This document shows, in pieces, positions 48,484-57,926 of a stretch of DNA of 64,000 bases (position 1 is the first letter of the stretch; the number at the start of each line of letters is the position of its first letter). Below the pieces are notes generated by a model. The model ran no database searches. It was not told the origin of the DNA and worked only from the letters and a program-made list of their open reading frames with translations. This DNA comes from Verrucomicrobiales bacterium (GTDB taxonomy: Bacteria; Verrucomicrobiota; Verrucomicrobiia; Limisphaerales; CANJXF01). The stretch lies in NCBI GenBank assembly GCA_947478865.1, contig CANJXF010000015.1, positions 1 to 64,000 on the forward strand. The letters are read 5' to 3'. Both the position numbers and the translations under genes were made by a program.

Positions 48484-49497
48484 TTATTCTCTAGGAAGAG
48501 GCAGTTTCGGAGGGAATATTGAAACCCAGATTTCACGAATGACGAAAACCGGCAGACGCAATATATTCCAAAGACGACCATCCTCTTTTAGGATCGTTTC
48601 GAACGTATCCAAAATCAACTTTGGACTCCTAGCGCGAAAACCGGCCAAAATGTTCAGCAAGGCACGGCACGAACAAAAGAAAAAACTATCTCGAATAATT
48701 TTTTCGCGCTCCCCGACAGGAAAGAGTTCCAATGCTTTGGTCTGATAGAGAATCTTTCGTGTGATGTAATAAAACGCGGTGATTTTCAACCCGCTCTGAT
48801 GAAGTGACGCCGTATGGTTATTGGTCATCAGCCGCCACGAGGAGAGCACCTGATCAATATAATAGAAATCGTATTCCGTTGCGATTTGCATAACTTTATC
48901 CAGGTCGCCGGCGAAATCCGCTTCTTCATCAAACAATCCAAAGCGCTGAAAACATTCTGCACGAATCATAATTCCGCTGGGAACGGTGCAGGGATAATCC
49001 CTCGTGAGAAAATCTTTGAGTATCTTGCGCTTCTCAATAAGCCCGTCGCCGATTTGGTACCTGTAGCGATAGAACATTTTCCGAAAAACATAAAACCGCG
49101 GAAAGAAACAAACGCCATTTTCATCGATGATGTCCATCGGCGCCATTGCCACACCCGCCGTTGGGTTTTTTTCCAGCGCCTCGACCATTTTTTCCAGGCA
49201 CTGGGACCTGAGCAAATCGTCATCCATGAGAAACTTGATATATCTGCCCCTTGCTAAAGAGGTAGCTCGGTTGGTATTTCCGCAAGGGCCCAAATTTTTC
49301 TCATTTTTAAAGTAGCGAATGCGCGGATCGTTCAACTTCTGAATCATCCATTCGGAAACGTCGTTTGTGCTGTTGTCCGTGACGATGATCTCAAAATCCT
49401 GACAAGTTTGCGCGAGGCAGGAACGAAGAGCGTGCTCCAGATAAATGGGGCGATTGTAAGTAGGAACGCAGATCGAAATGAGTGGTGCGTTCGTCAT
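48484..49497 (-). CDS. Family 2 glycosyltransferase
   Basis: This 337-aa inverting glycosyltransferase has a GT-A fold: ISICVPTYNRPIYLEHALRS, the DNSTND nucleotide contact and the metal-binding D92-D-D94 (FLMDDDLLRSQC). The acceptor half is helical, with no transmembrane helix visible. It probably builds a surface polysaccharide repeat unit. The start codon overlaps the stop of the GT10 gene by one base, so the two are co-transcribed. Confidence 0.88.
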   Translation of the reverse strand: MTNAPLISICVPTYNRPIYLEHALRSCLAQTCQDFEIIVTDNSTNDVSEWMIQKLNDPRIRYFKNEKNLGPCGNTNRATSLARGRYIKFLMDDDLLRSQCLEKMVEALEKNPTAGVAMAPMDIIDENGVCFFPRFYVFRKMFYRYRYQIGDGLIEKRKILKDFLTRDYPCTVPSGIMIRAECFQRFGLFDEEADFAGDLDKVMQIATEYDFYYIDQVLSSWRLMTNNHTASLHQSGLKITAFYYITRKILYQTKALELFPVGEREKIIRDSFFFCSCRALLNILAGFRARSPKLILDTFETILKEDGRLWNILRLPVFVIREIWVSIFPPKLPLPRE

Positions 49498-50519
49498 TAC
49501 TGGACTATTTCCTTCACAATTAGATCAGCGAATGCTTGCGCACTGAATTTATAAACCGCCTCACCGAAAACATAATTGTGAATCGCCCTGCGGTACCTTT
49601 CGTATTCCTCCTGAGTCATGTTTTTCAAAAAATCATACAGTATTTCGTAAGTTGCAAAATGCCTTTTGTCCACAAAGGCGTCGGCGGGAATCGATTTTTC
49701 AACTTCTGGATCACCCAAGTAAACCGGGACGCAGCCAGCAAAGAGAGCATCGAAGATTTTTTCGGTAAGATAACCGGGGAAAATTGAATTCTCGTAGCAC
49801 AGGGAAAATTTATACTGCTGCAAAGTGGAGCGCTTCGATTTTACCGGACCACGATGCGAAGGAAATGATCGCCATCTCGGGAGCGGAAACTTACGATACA
49901 GCAAGCTCAGAACTGGATTGGCTAAAGAAATTTTCTTAAAAAAGAATCGATCCCAACCAATGCCATAAAGATCAAATTCTTCAGGGTGATTCTGCTCAAA
50001 CCAGCGAATCGCCTGCACGCGTTCGGTGTATATTTCGTTGGGATGATTCCCGTATTTCTGACTCGCAATGGTGCAGCAGAATTTCACGGCTTGCGAAGGC
50101 GCGTAAATGCAGGGTTCCGGCAATTTGTTCGGAAGGGAAAAATGAAAATATTTTTCGTTGTCCACCCAAGTGGGATTCCAAGTGAATATTTTTCTGAAGG
50201 GCGCGTGGTTGGCTCGATTCCAATTGTCCGGCCGGATGGCTGGGCTTTCCAACATGAACAAATAGATCTTCTGAAAATTATTTTTGACCAGCTTCCTAAA
50301 ATGCGGGTTCAGTTTTGTCGGGTAATCCAAAAAAACCACCGCATCAAATTTTTCCAGATCATCGGTGTCAATGGTTGCCACGCGATGACCGAGCTCCCTC
50401 AGTTTTTGAGCCAGATAATACGTAGGATAACCTAAATCATCACCGATGGGCGAGGATGCGTCAGTGAACATCCGGTTCCGATTGTAGCTGCGATAGAAAT
50501 TGTAAAAGCCCAAATACAT
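49497..50519 (-). CDS. Family 10 (fucosyltransferase-like) glycosyltransferase
   Basis: This 340-aa protein starts at ATG 50519 (MYLGFYNFYRSYNRN); a TTG 54 bp upstream opens the frame but has no Shine-Dalgarno sequence. The GT10 signature is clear near residue 250: YKFSLCYENSIFPGYLTEKIFD, then ALFAGCVPVYLG. GT10 enzymes are mostly alpha-1,3/4-fucosyltransferases, so transfer of a GDP-deoxysugar to a surface glycan is the best guess; the donor is not proven. It diverges from rfbF across a 100-bp promoter interval. Confidence 0.88.
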   Translation of the reverse strand: MYLGFYNFYRSYNRNRMFTDASSPIGDDLGYPTYYLAQKLRELGHRVATIDTDDLEKFDAVVFLDYPTKLNPHFRKLVKNNFQKIYLFMLESPAIRPDNWNRANHAPFRKIFTWNPTWVDNEKYFHFSLPNKLPEPCIYAPSQAVKFCCTIASQKYGNHPNEIYTERVQAIRWFEQNHPEEFDLYGIGWDRFFFKKISLANPVLSLLYRKFPLPRWRSFPSHRGPVKSKRSTLQQYKFSLCYENSIFPGYLTEKIFDALFAGCVPVYLGDPEVEKSIPADAFVDKRHFATYEILYDFLKNMTQEEYERYRRAIHNYVFGEAVYKFSAQAFADLIVKEIVQ

Positions 50520-50619
50520 TTTGTCGGCACAATATTGAATTCCTCTGAAACGCACAGTAAAAACTAACAACAAATATGTCGCTTGAAGTCAGAACTTGCC
50601 TGTGATTACGCTGCCAAAA

Positions 50620-51402
50620 ATGAAAGTCGTCATACTCTGCGGTGGCAAAGGGACCCGTTTGCGTGAAGAAACCGAATATCGTCCCAAGCCGATGGTGCCG
50701 ATCGGCGATCGTCCGATTCTCTGGCACATCATGAAAATTTACGCGGCGCAGGGCTTTAAAGATTTTGTCCTTTGCCTCGGTTACAAAGGGGAAATGATCA
50801 AAGATTATTTTAGAAACTACCTTTGGATGACCAGCGATGTGACGCTTCAGCTTGGCCGCAAACCGGGCGTGAGATTTCATAATCACCACGAAGAAGAAGA
50901 CTGGTCTGTGACTTTGGTTGATACGGGGCAAGAAACGTTGACGGCCGGCCGGGTGAATCGAATCCGCGATCACGTCGCCGGCGACTCGGAATTTTTCCTC
51001 ACTTACGGCGATGGCGTTGGCAATGTGGACATCAAATCCGAATTGGAATTCCATCGGCAGCACGGAAAAAAGATGACTCTCACTGCGGTTCGTCCTCCGG
51101 GCAGATTCGGCGAATTGAATATCAATGACGACGGCGGCGTAACGGAGTTCAATGAAAAACCGCAGGTGACCCAGGGGCGAATCAACGGCGGATTTTTCGT
51201 CGTCTCAACAAAAATTTTCGATGACTTGAAAGACAGTGACAATGTTTTGCTTGAACAACAACCCATGCGAAAACTGGCCAGCGAAGGAGAATTGAAAGCC
51301 TTTCGCCACGATGGTTTTTGGCAGCCCATGGATACCTTCCAGGAATTCACACTCCTCAACAAAATGTGGGCGGAAGGAAAAGCGCCTTGGAAAACCTGGT
51401 GA
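50620..51402 (+). CDS. rfbF: Glucose-1-phosphate cytidylyltransferase
   Basis: This 260-aa nucleotidyltransferase makes CDP-glucose from glucose-1-phosphate and CTP. ATG 50620 is used because MKVVILCGGKGTRLREET is the usual start; the frame extends 24 bp upstream. The motifs RPKPMVPIGDRPILWHIMK, YGDGVGNVD and EFNEKPQVTQGRINGGFFV are present, and the length matches RfbF. It is the first gene of a rightward CDP-3,6-dideoxyhexose operon. Confidence 0.95.
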   Translation: MKVVILCGGKGTRLREETEYRPKPMVPIGDRPILWHIMKIYAAQGFKDFVLCLGYKGEMIKDYFRNYLWMTSDVTLQLGRKPGVRFHNHHEEEDWSVTLVDTGQETLTAGRVNRIRDHVAGDSEFFLTYGDGVGNVDIKSELEFHRQHGKKMTLTAVRPPGRFGELNINDDGGVTEFNEKPQVTQGRINGGFFVVSTKIFDDLKDSDNVLLEQQPMRKLASEGELKAFRHDGFWQPMDTFQEFTLLNKMWAEGKAPWKTW

Positions 51403-51404
51403 AC

Positions 51405-52520
51405 ATGAAAGATTCATTTGGCGGAGCCTTTCGCGGGAAGAAAATTTTCCTTACCGGACACACCGGATTCAAGGGCGCGTGGCTTTCGGAATGGCTGCTT
51501 TCGCTTGGCGCACGAGTCACTGGTTACAGTCTGCCGCCGAATACCAAACCGTCTCTTTTCGAACAACTCGGACTTGCCTCACGGCTGAAACATATTGAAG
51601 GCGATATTCGCGACTCCTCCAAGCTGTCAAAGGCGCTTCACGCGGCGAAACCCGATTTCGTTTTCCATCTAGCAGCGCAAGCTCTGGTCCGCGAATCTTA
51701 CGCAAAGCCATCGGAAACCTTTGCGATCAACGCCATGGGGACGGCGCACGTGCTCGATTCGCTGAGCCACTTGAAAAAGGATTGCGCAGCTGTTTTTGTC
51801 ACCACCGACAAATGTTACGAAAACCGCGAATGGGTTCACGCTTATCGCGAAGAAGATCCGCTCGGCGGACATGATCCGTACAGCGCCAGCAAAGCAGCGG
51901 CGGAAATCATCATCGGTTCCTATCGTCGATCATTTTTCCAAAATCATCCGGTCGAGATTGCGAGCGCCCGGGCCGGAAATGTTATCGGCGGCGGCGACTG
52001 GGCGGCGGACCGAATTGTGCCGGATTGCATTCGTGCTTTGCAAAAACGCCAAGCCATACCGGTGCGCAACAAAACCGCAACACGTCCGTGGCAACACGTC
52101 CTCGAGCCACTCAGCGGATATCTTTGGCTCGCTGCTTCTTTGGCCAATCCGCGATTTGCCAAGGCTGCTCCGCATCTGGTCGCCTCCGCTTTCAACTTTG
52201 GCCCCGGACATGAATCCAACCGAACAGTCGCTGAGTTGGTTGCAGAAGTTTTGAAACATTCTCCCGGAAAATGGGAAGACAAGAGCGACCCCAAGGCCGT
52301 TCACGAGGCAAAATTGCTGCAGCTCGCGACCGATAAAGCGCACGCTTTTCTCGGTTGGTCGCCAGCGTGGAATTTTTCTGATGCAATCCGCGAGACCGTT
52401 CTTTGGTATGTTGATGCAGCTAAAATCAAAGACGCAGATTCCTTTCGCAAGCTAACCCAAAACCAGATTTGCGATTACGTCAACCGCGCGGAGAAACTCG
52501 AATTACCGTGGACAAAATGA
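51405..52520 (+). CDS. rfbG: CDP-glucose 4,6-dehydratase
   Basis: This 371-aa extended SDR converts CDP-glucose to CDP-4-keto-6-deoxyglucose. ATG 51405 lies 2 bp after the rfbF stop. It has the NAD loop LTGHTGFKGAWLSEW, the active-site TTDKCYENREW and Y-x-x-x-K (DPYSASKAAAE). GNVIGGGDWAADRIVPD and TRPWQHVLEPLSGYLWLA are typical of RfbG. It overlaps the next gene by 4 bp (ATGA). Confidence 0.95.
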   Translation: MKDSFGGAFRGKKIFLTGHTGFKGAWLSEWLLSLGARVTGYSLPPNTKPSLFEQLGLASRLKHIEGDIRDSSKLSKALHAAKPDFVFHLAAQALVRESYAKPSETFAINAMGTAHVLDSLSHLKKDCAAVFVTTDKCYENREWVHAYREEDPLGGHDPYSASKAAAEIIIGSYRRSFFQNHPVEIASARAGNVIGGGDWAADRIVPDCIRALQKRQAIPVRNKTATRPWQHVLEPLSGYLWLAASLANPRFAKAAPHLVASAFNFGPGHESNRTVAELVAEVLKHSPGKWEDKSDPKAVHEAKLLQLATDKAHAFLGWSPAWNFSDAIRETVLWYVDAAKIKDADSFRKLTQNQICDYVNRAEKLELPWTK

Positions 52521-53935
52521 ATTCTCCCCAGGAAATCAAAGCTGAAATCTTGCGATTGACCCGGCAATATTCCGCCGCTGTCCATCGGCAAAATCACCCG
52601 GGCTACGAAAAAATCACCGGCCCCAATTTCGTTCCCGGCACAACAGTTGTGCCCTACGCGGGACGGGTCTTTGATGAAAATGAAGTTGAAGCCGCGATAT
52701 CATCAACCCTCGATTTTTGGCTGACGCTCGGACCTGAAGGTGAAGCGTTCGAGAAAGAACTCGCACAATTTCTCGGCGTCAAAAGCTCCATTCTCGTCAA
52801 TTCCGGTTCATCCGCAAACCTCGTTGCCTTTTCTGCGCTCACTTCCCACAAGCTAAAAGAGAAGCAGATTAAACGTGGTGACGAAGTGATCACCGTCGCC
52901 GGAGGATTTCCGACCACGGTCGCTCCGATTATTCAAAATGGCGCCGTGCCTGTTTTCATCGACAATGACCCGATCACTGGAAATGCCAACATGCGTTTTC
53001 TGGAAGAGGCATTCGTTGAAGGAAAAACCAAAGCAGTGATGATGGCGCACACGTTGGGAAACCCTTTTAATCTTTCGGCAGTGACCGAGTTCTGCCAGCA
53101 ACACGATCTCTGGCTGATCGAAGATAATTGCGATGCGCTCGGCTGCCGTTACGACGGGAAACTCACCGGAACCTTTGGCGATATTTCGACGCAAAGTTTT
53201 TATCCGCCGCATCATCTGACCCTTGGCGAAGGCGGTTCCGTGAACATTGTGAAACAGCCGCGCCTAAAAGTCTTGGTCGAGAGTTTTCGCGATTGGGGTC
53301 GCGATTGTTGGTGCGCCAGCGGAAAAGATAATACCTGCGGAATCCGTTTTGATTGGCAGCTCGGAGAATTGCCCAAAGGCTACGATCACAAATATATTTA
53401 TTCCCACCTTGGCTACAATTTGAAACCGCTTGATCCGCAAGCCGCGATCGGCCGGCAGCAATTGAAAAAGCTGCCAAATTTCATTCAGGCGCGCATCGAC
53501 AACTGGAATTTTCTCCGCACCGCGCTTGCCGATCTGGAGGAGTTTATCGATTTTTCGTTGCCAACTCACGCCACCGGTTGGTCGAAGCAAAATGGGTTTG
53601 ACTGGGATAACTCAGGCCACCGCACCGAATGCTCCTGGTTCGGTTTTATGATGTTGATCAAGCCTGGCGCGCCGTTTTCAAAGTTGGAATTTGCACAAGC
53701 CCTTGACGCTGCAAAAATCGGCAATCGGATGTTGTTCGGCGGAAACCTCGTTCGGCAGCCAGCGTTCGTGCAGCTGCGCAAGGATTATCCCGAAGCGCTG
53801 CGCACCATCGGAGATTTAAAGGGCGCGGACCGGTTGATGAACGAAGCCATCTTCATCGGCGTGTATCCCGGACTTACCACCGCCATGCTGGAATACGTGG
53901 TTGAAACGATTCAAAAGTTCTGCCGGAAAAAATAA
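52517..53935 (+). CDS. rfbH: CDP-4-keto-6-deoxyglucose 3-dehydratase (E1)
   Basis: This 472-aa PMP-dependent enzyme removes the C3 hydroxyl on the way to 3,6-dideoxyhexoses. Its PLP-fold has SFYPPHHLTLGEGG, with His233 in place of the usual Schiff-base Lys, the mark of this subgroup. Cysteines of the 2Fe-2S site are visible: C264-x-C266-x7-C274 with an upstream Cys near 205. The reductase partner (E3) is not encoded beside it and must lie elsewhere. It overlaps rfbG by 4 bp. Confidence 0.94.
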   Translation: MNSPQEIKAEILRLTRQYSAAVHRQNHPGYEKITGPNFVPGTTVVPYAGRVFDENEVEAAISSTLDFWLTLGPEGEAFEKELAQFLGVKSSILVNSGSSANLVAFSALTSHKLKEKQIKRGDEVITVAGGFPTTVAPIIQNGAVPVFIDNDPITGNANMRFLEEAFVEGKTKAVMMAHTLGNPFNLSAVTEFCQQHDLWLIEDNCDALGCRYDGKLTGTFGDISTQSFYPPHHLTLGEGGSVNIVKQPRLKVLVESFRDWGRDCWCASGKDNTCGIRFDWQLGELPKGYDHKYIYSHLGYNLKPLDPQAAIGRQQLKKLPNFIQARIDNWNFLRTALADLEEFIDFSLPTHATGWSKQNGFDWDNSGHRTECSWFGFMMLIKPGAPFSKLEFAQALDAAKIGNRMLFGGNLVRQPAFVQLRKDYPEALRTIGDLKGADRLMNEAIFIGVYPGLTTAMLEYVVETIQKFCRKK

Positions 53936-53942
53936 TTCCACG

Positions 53943-54977
53943 ATGGCCACGCCAAATCCACTCGCCGAAGATTTGGATCACATCCTCGCCCACACCGAAG
54001 GACTGTGGGAGGAATTGCGCGGGCGAAAAATCTTCATCACCGGAGCGACTGGTTTTTTCGGCTGCTGGCTTTTGGAAAGTTTTGCCTGGGCGAATGAAAA
54101 ATTAAATTTAAAGGCCGAGGCCGTTGCGCTTACTCGCCACCCGGAAAATTTCCAGAAAAAGGCGCCACATCTTGCGAAGAATCCCGCGATTCGTTTTCAA
54201 TTCGGCGACGTTCGAAACTTCAAATTCTCGGACGAAACATTTGATTTCGTGATCCACGCCGCAACCGAAGCCAGCGCAAAAATGAATCAGGAAAATCCGC
54301 TGCTCATGCTCGATACGATTGTGGAGGGAACGCGACACACTTTGGATTTTGCGGTGAAGTGCAGCGCGAAGAAATTTCTCCTGACTAGTTCCGGCGCAGT
54401 TTACGGGCCGCAACCTCCAGAGCTGGCGCACATTCCAGAAGATTTTTCCGGCCCATCAAGTCCGTTGGAGTCCGCTTACGGCGAGGGCAAGCGCCAGGCC
54501 GAACTTTTGTGCGCTCACTACTCGAAGCAACACGGGCTCGAAACAAAAATTGCGCGCTGTTTTGCCTTCGTTGGCCCCTATCTGCCGCTCGATTCACATT
54601 TCGCGATTGGCAATTTTATCCGCAACGAATTGCACGGCGGCCCGATTCAAATCCATGGCGATGGCACCCCGTATCGTTCCTATCTTTACGCGGCGGATTT
54701 GGCGATCTGGCTTTGGACAATTCTTTTTCGCGGAAAGAATTGCCGGACTTACAACGTCGGCTCTGCAAACGGCCTGCCGATTTCCGAAATTGCCAAAGCA
54801 GTCAACGGCGCGTTTGAAAACAAGTTGAAAATCTTCGTCGCGCAAAAACCAGTTTCAGGAGAATTGCCGGAGCGTTACGTCCCTTCGACCCAACGTGCGA
54901 AAGATGAATTGAACTTGCGCGAAACAATTGACCTGACCGCATCGATATCAAAAACAGCCCGGTGGGCATGCCGCTGA
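53943..54977 (+). CDS. NAD-dependent epimerase/dehydratase (SDR) of sugar locus
   Basis: This 344-aa extended SDR starts at ATG 53943, 7 bp after rfbH. It has the nucleotide loop FITGATGFFGCWLLES, the catalytic TSSGAVYGPQ and Y-x-x-x-K (SAYGEGKRQAE), and GDGTPYRSYLYAADLAIWL. It probably reduces or epimerises a CDP-4-keto-3,6-dideoxyhexose. A paralogue of it lies at 57927-58973, similar along the length. The exact reaction cannot be told from sequence. Confidence 0.88.
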   Translation: MATPNPLAEDLDHILAHTEGLWEELRGRKIFITGATGFFGCWLLESFAWANEKLNLKAEAVALTRHPENFQKKAPHLAKNPAIRFQFGDVRNFKFSDETFDFVIHAATEASAKMNQENPLLMLDTIVEGTRHTLDFAVKCSAKKFLLTSSGAVYGPQPPELAHIPEDFSGPSSPLESAYGEGKRQAELLCAHYSKQHGLETKIARCFAFVGPYLPLDSHFAIGNFIRNELHGGPIQIHGDGTPYRSYLYAADLAIWLWTILFRGKNCRTYNVGSANGLPISEIAKAVNGAFENKLKIFVAQKPVSGELPERYVPSTQRAKDELNLRETIDLTASISKTARWACR

Positions 54978-55037
54978 TCTCGGCACCTGCAAAGGAAAAT
55001 TCATTGCCAACGGACGATGGGACATTACTGTTTTAAC

Positions 55038-55796
55038 ATGCTTTGGGCGCAAGGATTTCTCCGGGCAGCTTTTACTCTGATTGAGCTTCTTGTTGTCATT
55101 GCCATCATTGCGATTTTGGCCGCGCTTTTGTTGCCCGCCCTCAGCAAAGCGAAAACTCAGGCGCAGGGCATTCAATGCCTGAATAACCTCAAACAGTTGC
55201 AGGCCGCCTGGCAAATGTATCTGGGGGATAACAATGATCGTTTGCCTCCAAACACCTACGCCATTGTGTCCGGTTTTCCCACCAGCCTTCCTGATTCGTG
55301 GGTCGAGGGGTGCACGCTCGTGGATCTCGACGCTACAAAAATTGAAAAGGGCGTTTTGTTTCCTCATTTGAAATCAGCCACCGTTTTTCACTGCCCAGCT
55401 GATACTTCCAAAGTGAATGGTTTCAATCTGTTGCGAACCCGGAGTTACGCCATGAACATCCATTTAAACAGTGTCCCTTCGATCAATGGTGTTGGACCGA
55501 ATCCAATCAAAAAGATTTCACAGTTTACGAATTCCACTGCGAATGTTTTCGTGTTCATCGATGAAAATGAGACTTCCATTGAGGACGGCACGTTCGGGCT
55601 TTATCCCGCACCTAGCCAGCAGTGGCTGAATCTTGCATCCGATCGACACAATCGCAGCGCCAATCTCACCTTTGCGGATGGGCACGGGCAAAAATGGAAA
55701 TGGCGTTACAAAAAAGTCTTCACCAGCTTCACTCAATCCACGGCCAACGCGGAAGATTTGGCCGACTTGCAAAGATTGCAGAGGGCGATTCCTTGA
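55038..55796 (+). CDS. Prepilin-like (type II pseudopilin) protein
   Basis: This 252-aa protein starts at 55038 (an ATG at 55017 is also possible). The leader [18 protein letters not shown] matches type IV prepilin signals, with a Glu five residues after the cleavage point and a long hydrophobic helix through [22 protein letters not shown]. The remainder, with [17 protein letters not shown] and [12 protein letters not shown], is the C-terminal half common in the many verrucomicrobial pseudopilin-like proteins. The role is unknown. It sits inside a sugar-synthesis operon without an evident link. Confidence 0.85.
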   Translation: MLWAQGFLRAAFTLIELLVVIAIIAILAALLLPALSKAKTQAQGIQCLNNLKQLQAAWQMYLGDNNDRLPPNTYAIVSGFPTSLPDSWVEGCTLVDLDATKIEKGVLFPHLKSATVFHCPADTSKVNGFNLLRTRSYAMNIHLNSVPSINGVGPNPIKKISQFTNSTANVFVFIDENETSIEDGTFGLYPAPSQQWLNLASDRHNRSANLTFADGHGQKWKWRYKKVFTSFTQSTANAEDLADLQRLQRAIP

Positions 55797-55982
55797 TGGC
55801 TTGCCAAAATAATCCTGAGCCTTTCATCTTCATACCACGGACGCTCATGCCGCTGAGGCAAGACTCGGTATTTTTTTACGCCAAACTGATCGCGCCTAAA
55901 AAATTTCTTCCTTACCAATCCCCCCGCGACTAACTTTAGGACAAGCTAATTGAAGCTGTTTTCAACGGATTCCGGCCCGACC

Positions 55983-56891
55983 ATGAACAAGAAAACAAAA
56001 ATAGCCATCTTAGGCACCGGCAATATCGGCACTGATTTGCTGGTTAAAGCTATACGCTCGCCGTGGCTGGAGTGTCGTCTCTTCGCGGGTCGTAATTTAT
56101 CCTCTCCAGGAATGATGAAAGCGGATCATCTGGGCGTTCCTGTTTCCAGCAAAGGGATCCAAGCGGTTGTCGAAAGAAGAAATGAATTGGATTTGATTTT
56201 CGATGCAACCTCAGCGGAAGACCATATTAAACACTCTGGAATTTTTCGCGAGTTGGGCATCCTTGCAATTGACCTGACTCCGGCAAAGATTGGCAAGATG
56301 TGTGTTCCCGCTGTGAATCTCGAAGAATGCCTTCAGTCCGACAACGTGAACATGGTCAGTTGCGGCGGACAGGCATCCGTTCCAATTGCGTTTGCGATAG
56401 CCCAGGCAAATAATGACATCGAATACATCGAAACCGTTTCGAGCATTGCCTCGCGCAGTGCGGGTCCAGCCACGCGCATCAATCTGGACGAATATTTAGA
56501 CACCACGGAAGAGGCAATTCAGAAGTTCTCTGGTTGCACCCACTCGAAGGCCATTCTGAATCTCAATCCCGCTCAACCTTGCGTTCACATGCAAACTACT
56601 GTGTTCGCCAAAATGCCTCGCCCCGATCTCGCAAAGACCCGCGCAGCCGTTTCAGAGATGGTTAGACGCATCCAACAATATGTTCCCGGTTATCAAATGA
56701 TCCTTGAGCCGATGATTGAAAATGGCCGGCTCGCGGTGATGGTGCGCGTGGAAGGCGCTGGGGATTATTTGCCAAAATACGCTGGGAATCTGGACATCAT
56801 TAATTGCGCCGCGATTGCGATGGCCGAGGCTTACGCCCAAAAAAGAATTGGCAACGAAGGTGTCGCCACCAAGACTGGAATCGCTGCATGA
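55983..56891 (+). CDS. Acetaldehyde dehydrogenase (acylating)
   Basis: This 302-aa enzyme makes acetyl-CoA from acetaldehyde, CoA and NAD. ATG 55983 is chosen over a TTG 33 bp upstream, since the NAD loop GTGNIG is then at residues 11-16. The nucleophile Cys127 lies in MVSCGGQASVPIA. The length matches the DmpF/MhpF class that channels acetaldehyde from the neighbouring aldolase. It overlaps the aldolase gene by 4 bp (ATGA), so the pair is probably a complex. Confidence 0.93.
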   Translation: MNKKTKIAILGTGNIGTDLLVKAIRSPWLECRLFAGRNLSSPGMMKADHLGVPVSSKGIQAVVERRNELDLIFDATSAEDHIKHSGIFRELGILAIDLTPAKIGKMCVPAVNLEECLQSDNVNMVSCGGQASVPIAFAIAQANNDIEYIETVSSIASRSAGPATRINLDEYLDTTEEAIQKFSGCTHSKAILNLNPAQPCVHMQTTVFAKMPRPDLAKTRAAVSEMVRRIQQYVPGYQMILEPMIENGRLAVMVRVEGAGDYLPKYAGNLDIINCAAIAMAEAYAQKRIGNEGVATKTGIAA

Positions 56892-57922
56892 ACCGCGCAA
56901 CCATCGTTGTCACCGACCCAACTTTGCGCGACGGCTCGCACGCTTGCAGTCATCAAATCACGGCGGAACAAATCCTGAAATATGCCACTGCCGCCGAAGC
57001 AGCCAAAGTCGATTATTTGGAAGTCGGTCACGGAAACGGACTCGGCGCCTCGTCGCTGCAAGTCGGACTGAGTTTGGTTCCCGAATGCGAGATGCTAAAG
57101 ATTGCGCGCTCTTGTTTGAGTCAGACACGATTGAGCGTTCACGTCATGCCGGGATTTGCGACGATCAAACGGGAAATTGCCGGAGCCGTTGATCTCGGTG
57201 TCGATTTGTTTCGCGTTGGCGCGCATTGCACTGAAGCAGACCTCACTCAGAGGCATATCAGCTACGTGCGAAATGTCGGCAAAGAAGCCTGGGGCATTCT
57301 GATGATGATTCACATGACGAGCAAAGAAGTGCTTTTGGAAGAAGCAAAAAAAATGCAGTCCTACGGCGCGCAAGGAATTGTCCTGATGGATTCGGCGGGA
57401 GCCTCCTTTCCACATGACGTGACCCAAAAGATCGGAACTCTGGCAAAAGGTTTGGAAGTGCCGGTTGGATTTCACGCGCACAACAATCTCGGATTAAGCA
57501 TCGCCAATTCAATTGCCGCACTGGAAGCAGGCGCGAGAATCGTCGATGGCACAGCGCGCGGTTTTGGCGCGGGCGCAGGCAACGCCCCCATCGAACTGCT
57601 GGTCGCGGCGATGCAACGTCTCGGATACAAATTCAAAGCGGATTTGTATAAAGTTCTCGATGCCGCTGAACTTGCGGACGAGCTTTTCAAGGAAAATCTT
57701 CCCACATCCAACGCTGTGACCATCGTCAGCGGGTTGGCCGGAGTGTTTTCTGGTTTTGCCAAACCAGTCATCCGCGCGGCCAAACAAATGGACGTTGATC
57801 CACGAGATGTATTTTTTGAACTTGGCCAACGCAAAGTTGTCGGCGGCCAGGAGGATTTGATTCTCGAAGTCGCCACCGATCTGGCGCGGCGCAAAAAAAT
57901 TTCTGACCTCCCTAAATCCTAA
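56888..57922 (+). CDS. 4-hydroxy-2-oxovalerate aldolase-like protein
   Basis: This 344-aa TIM-barrel metal-dependent aldolase cleaves or forms a 4-hydroxy-2-oxo acid, giving pyruvate and acetaldehyde. DPTLRDGSHA near residue 10 holds the catalytic Arg/Asp. The metal site is in VPVGFHAHNNLGL, and RGFGAGAGNAPIELL is the phosphate/CoA-side loop of this class. A C-terminal dimer helix contacts the dehydrogenase in known complexes. The pair is usually catabolic, but its position inside an O-antigen-like locus suggests a biosynthetic use here; that is inference. Confidence 0.9.
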   Translation: MNRATIVVTDPTLRDGSHACSHQITAEQILKYATAAEAAKVDYLEVGHGNGLGASSLQVGLSLVPECEMLKIARSCLSQTRLSVHVMPGFATIKREIAGAVDLGVDLFRVGAHCTEADLTQRHISYVRNVGKEAWGILMMIHMTSKEVLLEEAKKMQSYGAQGIVLMDSAGASFPHDVTQKIGTLAKGLEVPVGFHAHNNLGLSIANSIAALEAGARIVDGTARGFGAGAGNAPIELLVAAMQRLGYKFKADLYKVLDAAELADELFKENLPTSNAVTIVSGLAGVFSGFAKPVIRAAKQMDVDPRDVFFELGQRKVVGGQEDLILEVATDLARRKKISDLPKS

Positions 57923-57926
57923 AACT

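Noticed and set aside
55983-57922. Reading the acetaldehyde dehydrogenase and aldolase pair as an aromatic meta-cleavage pathway
   Set aside because: No ring dioxygenase, hydrolase or hydratase genes lie nearby, and both flanks are sugar-nucleotide genes.
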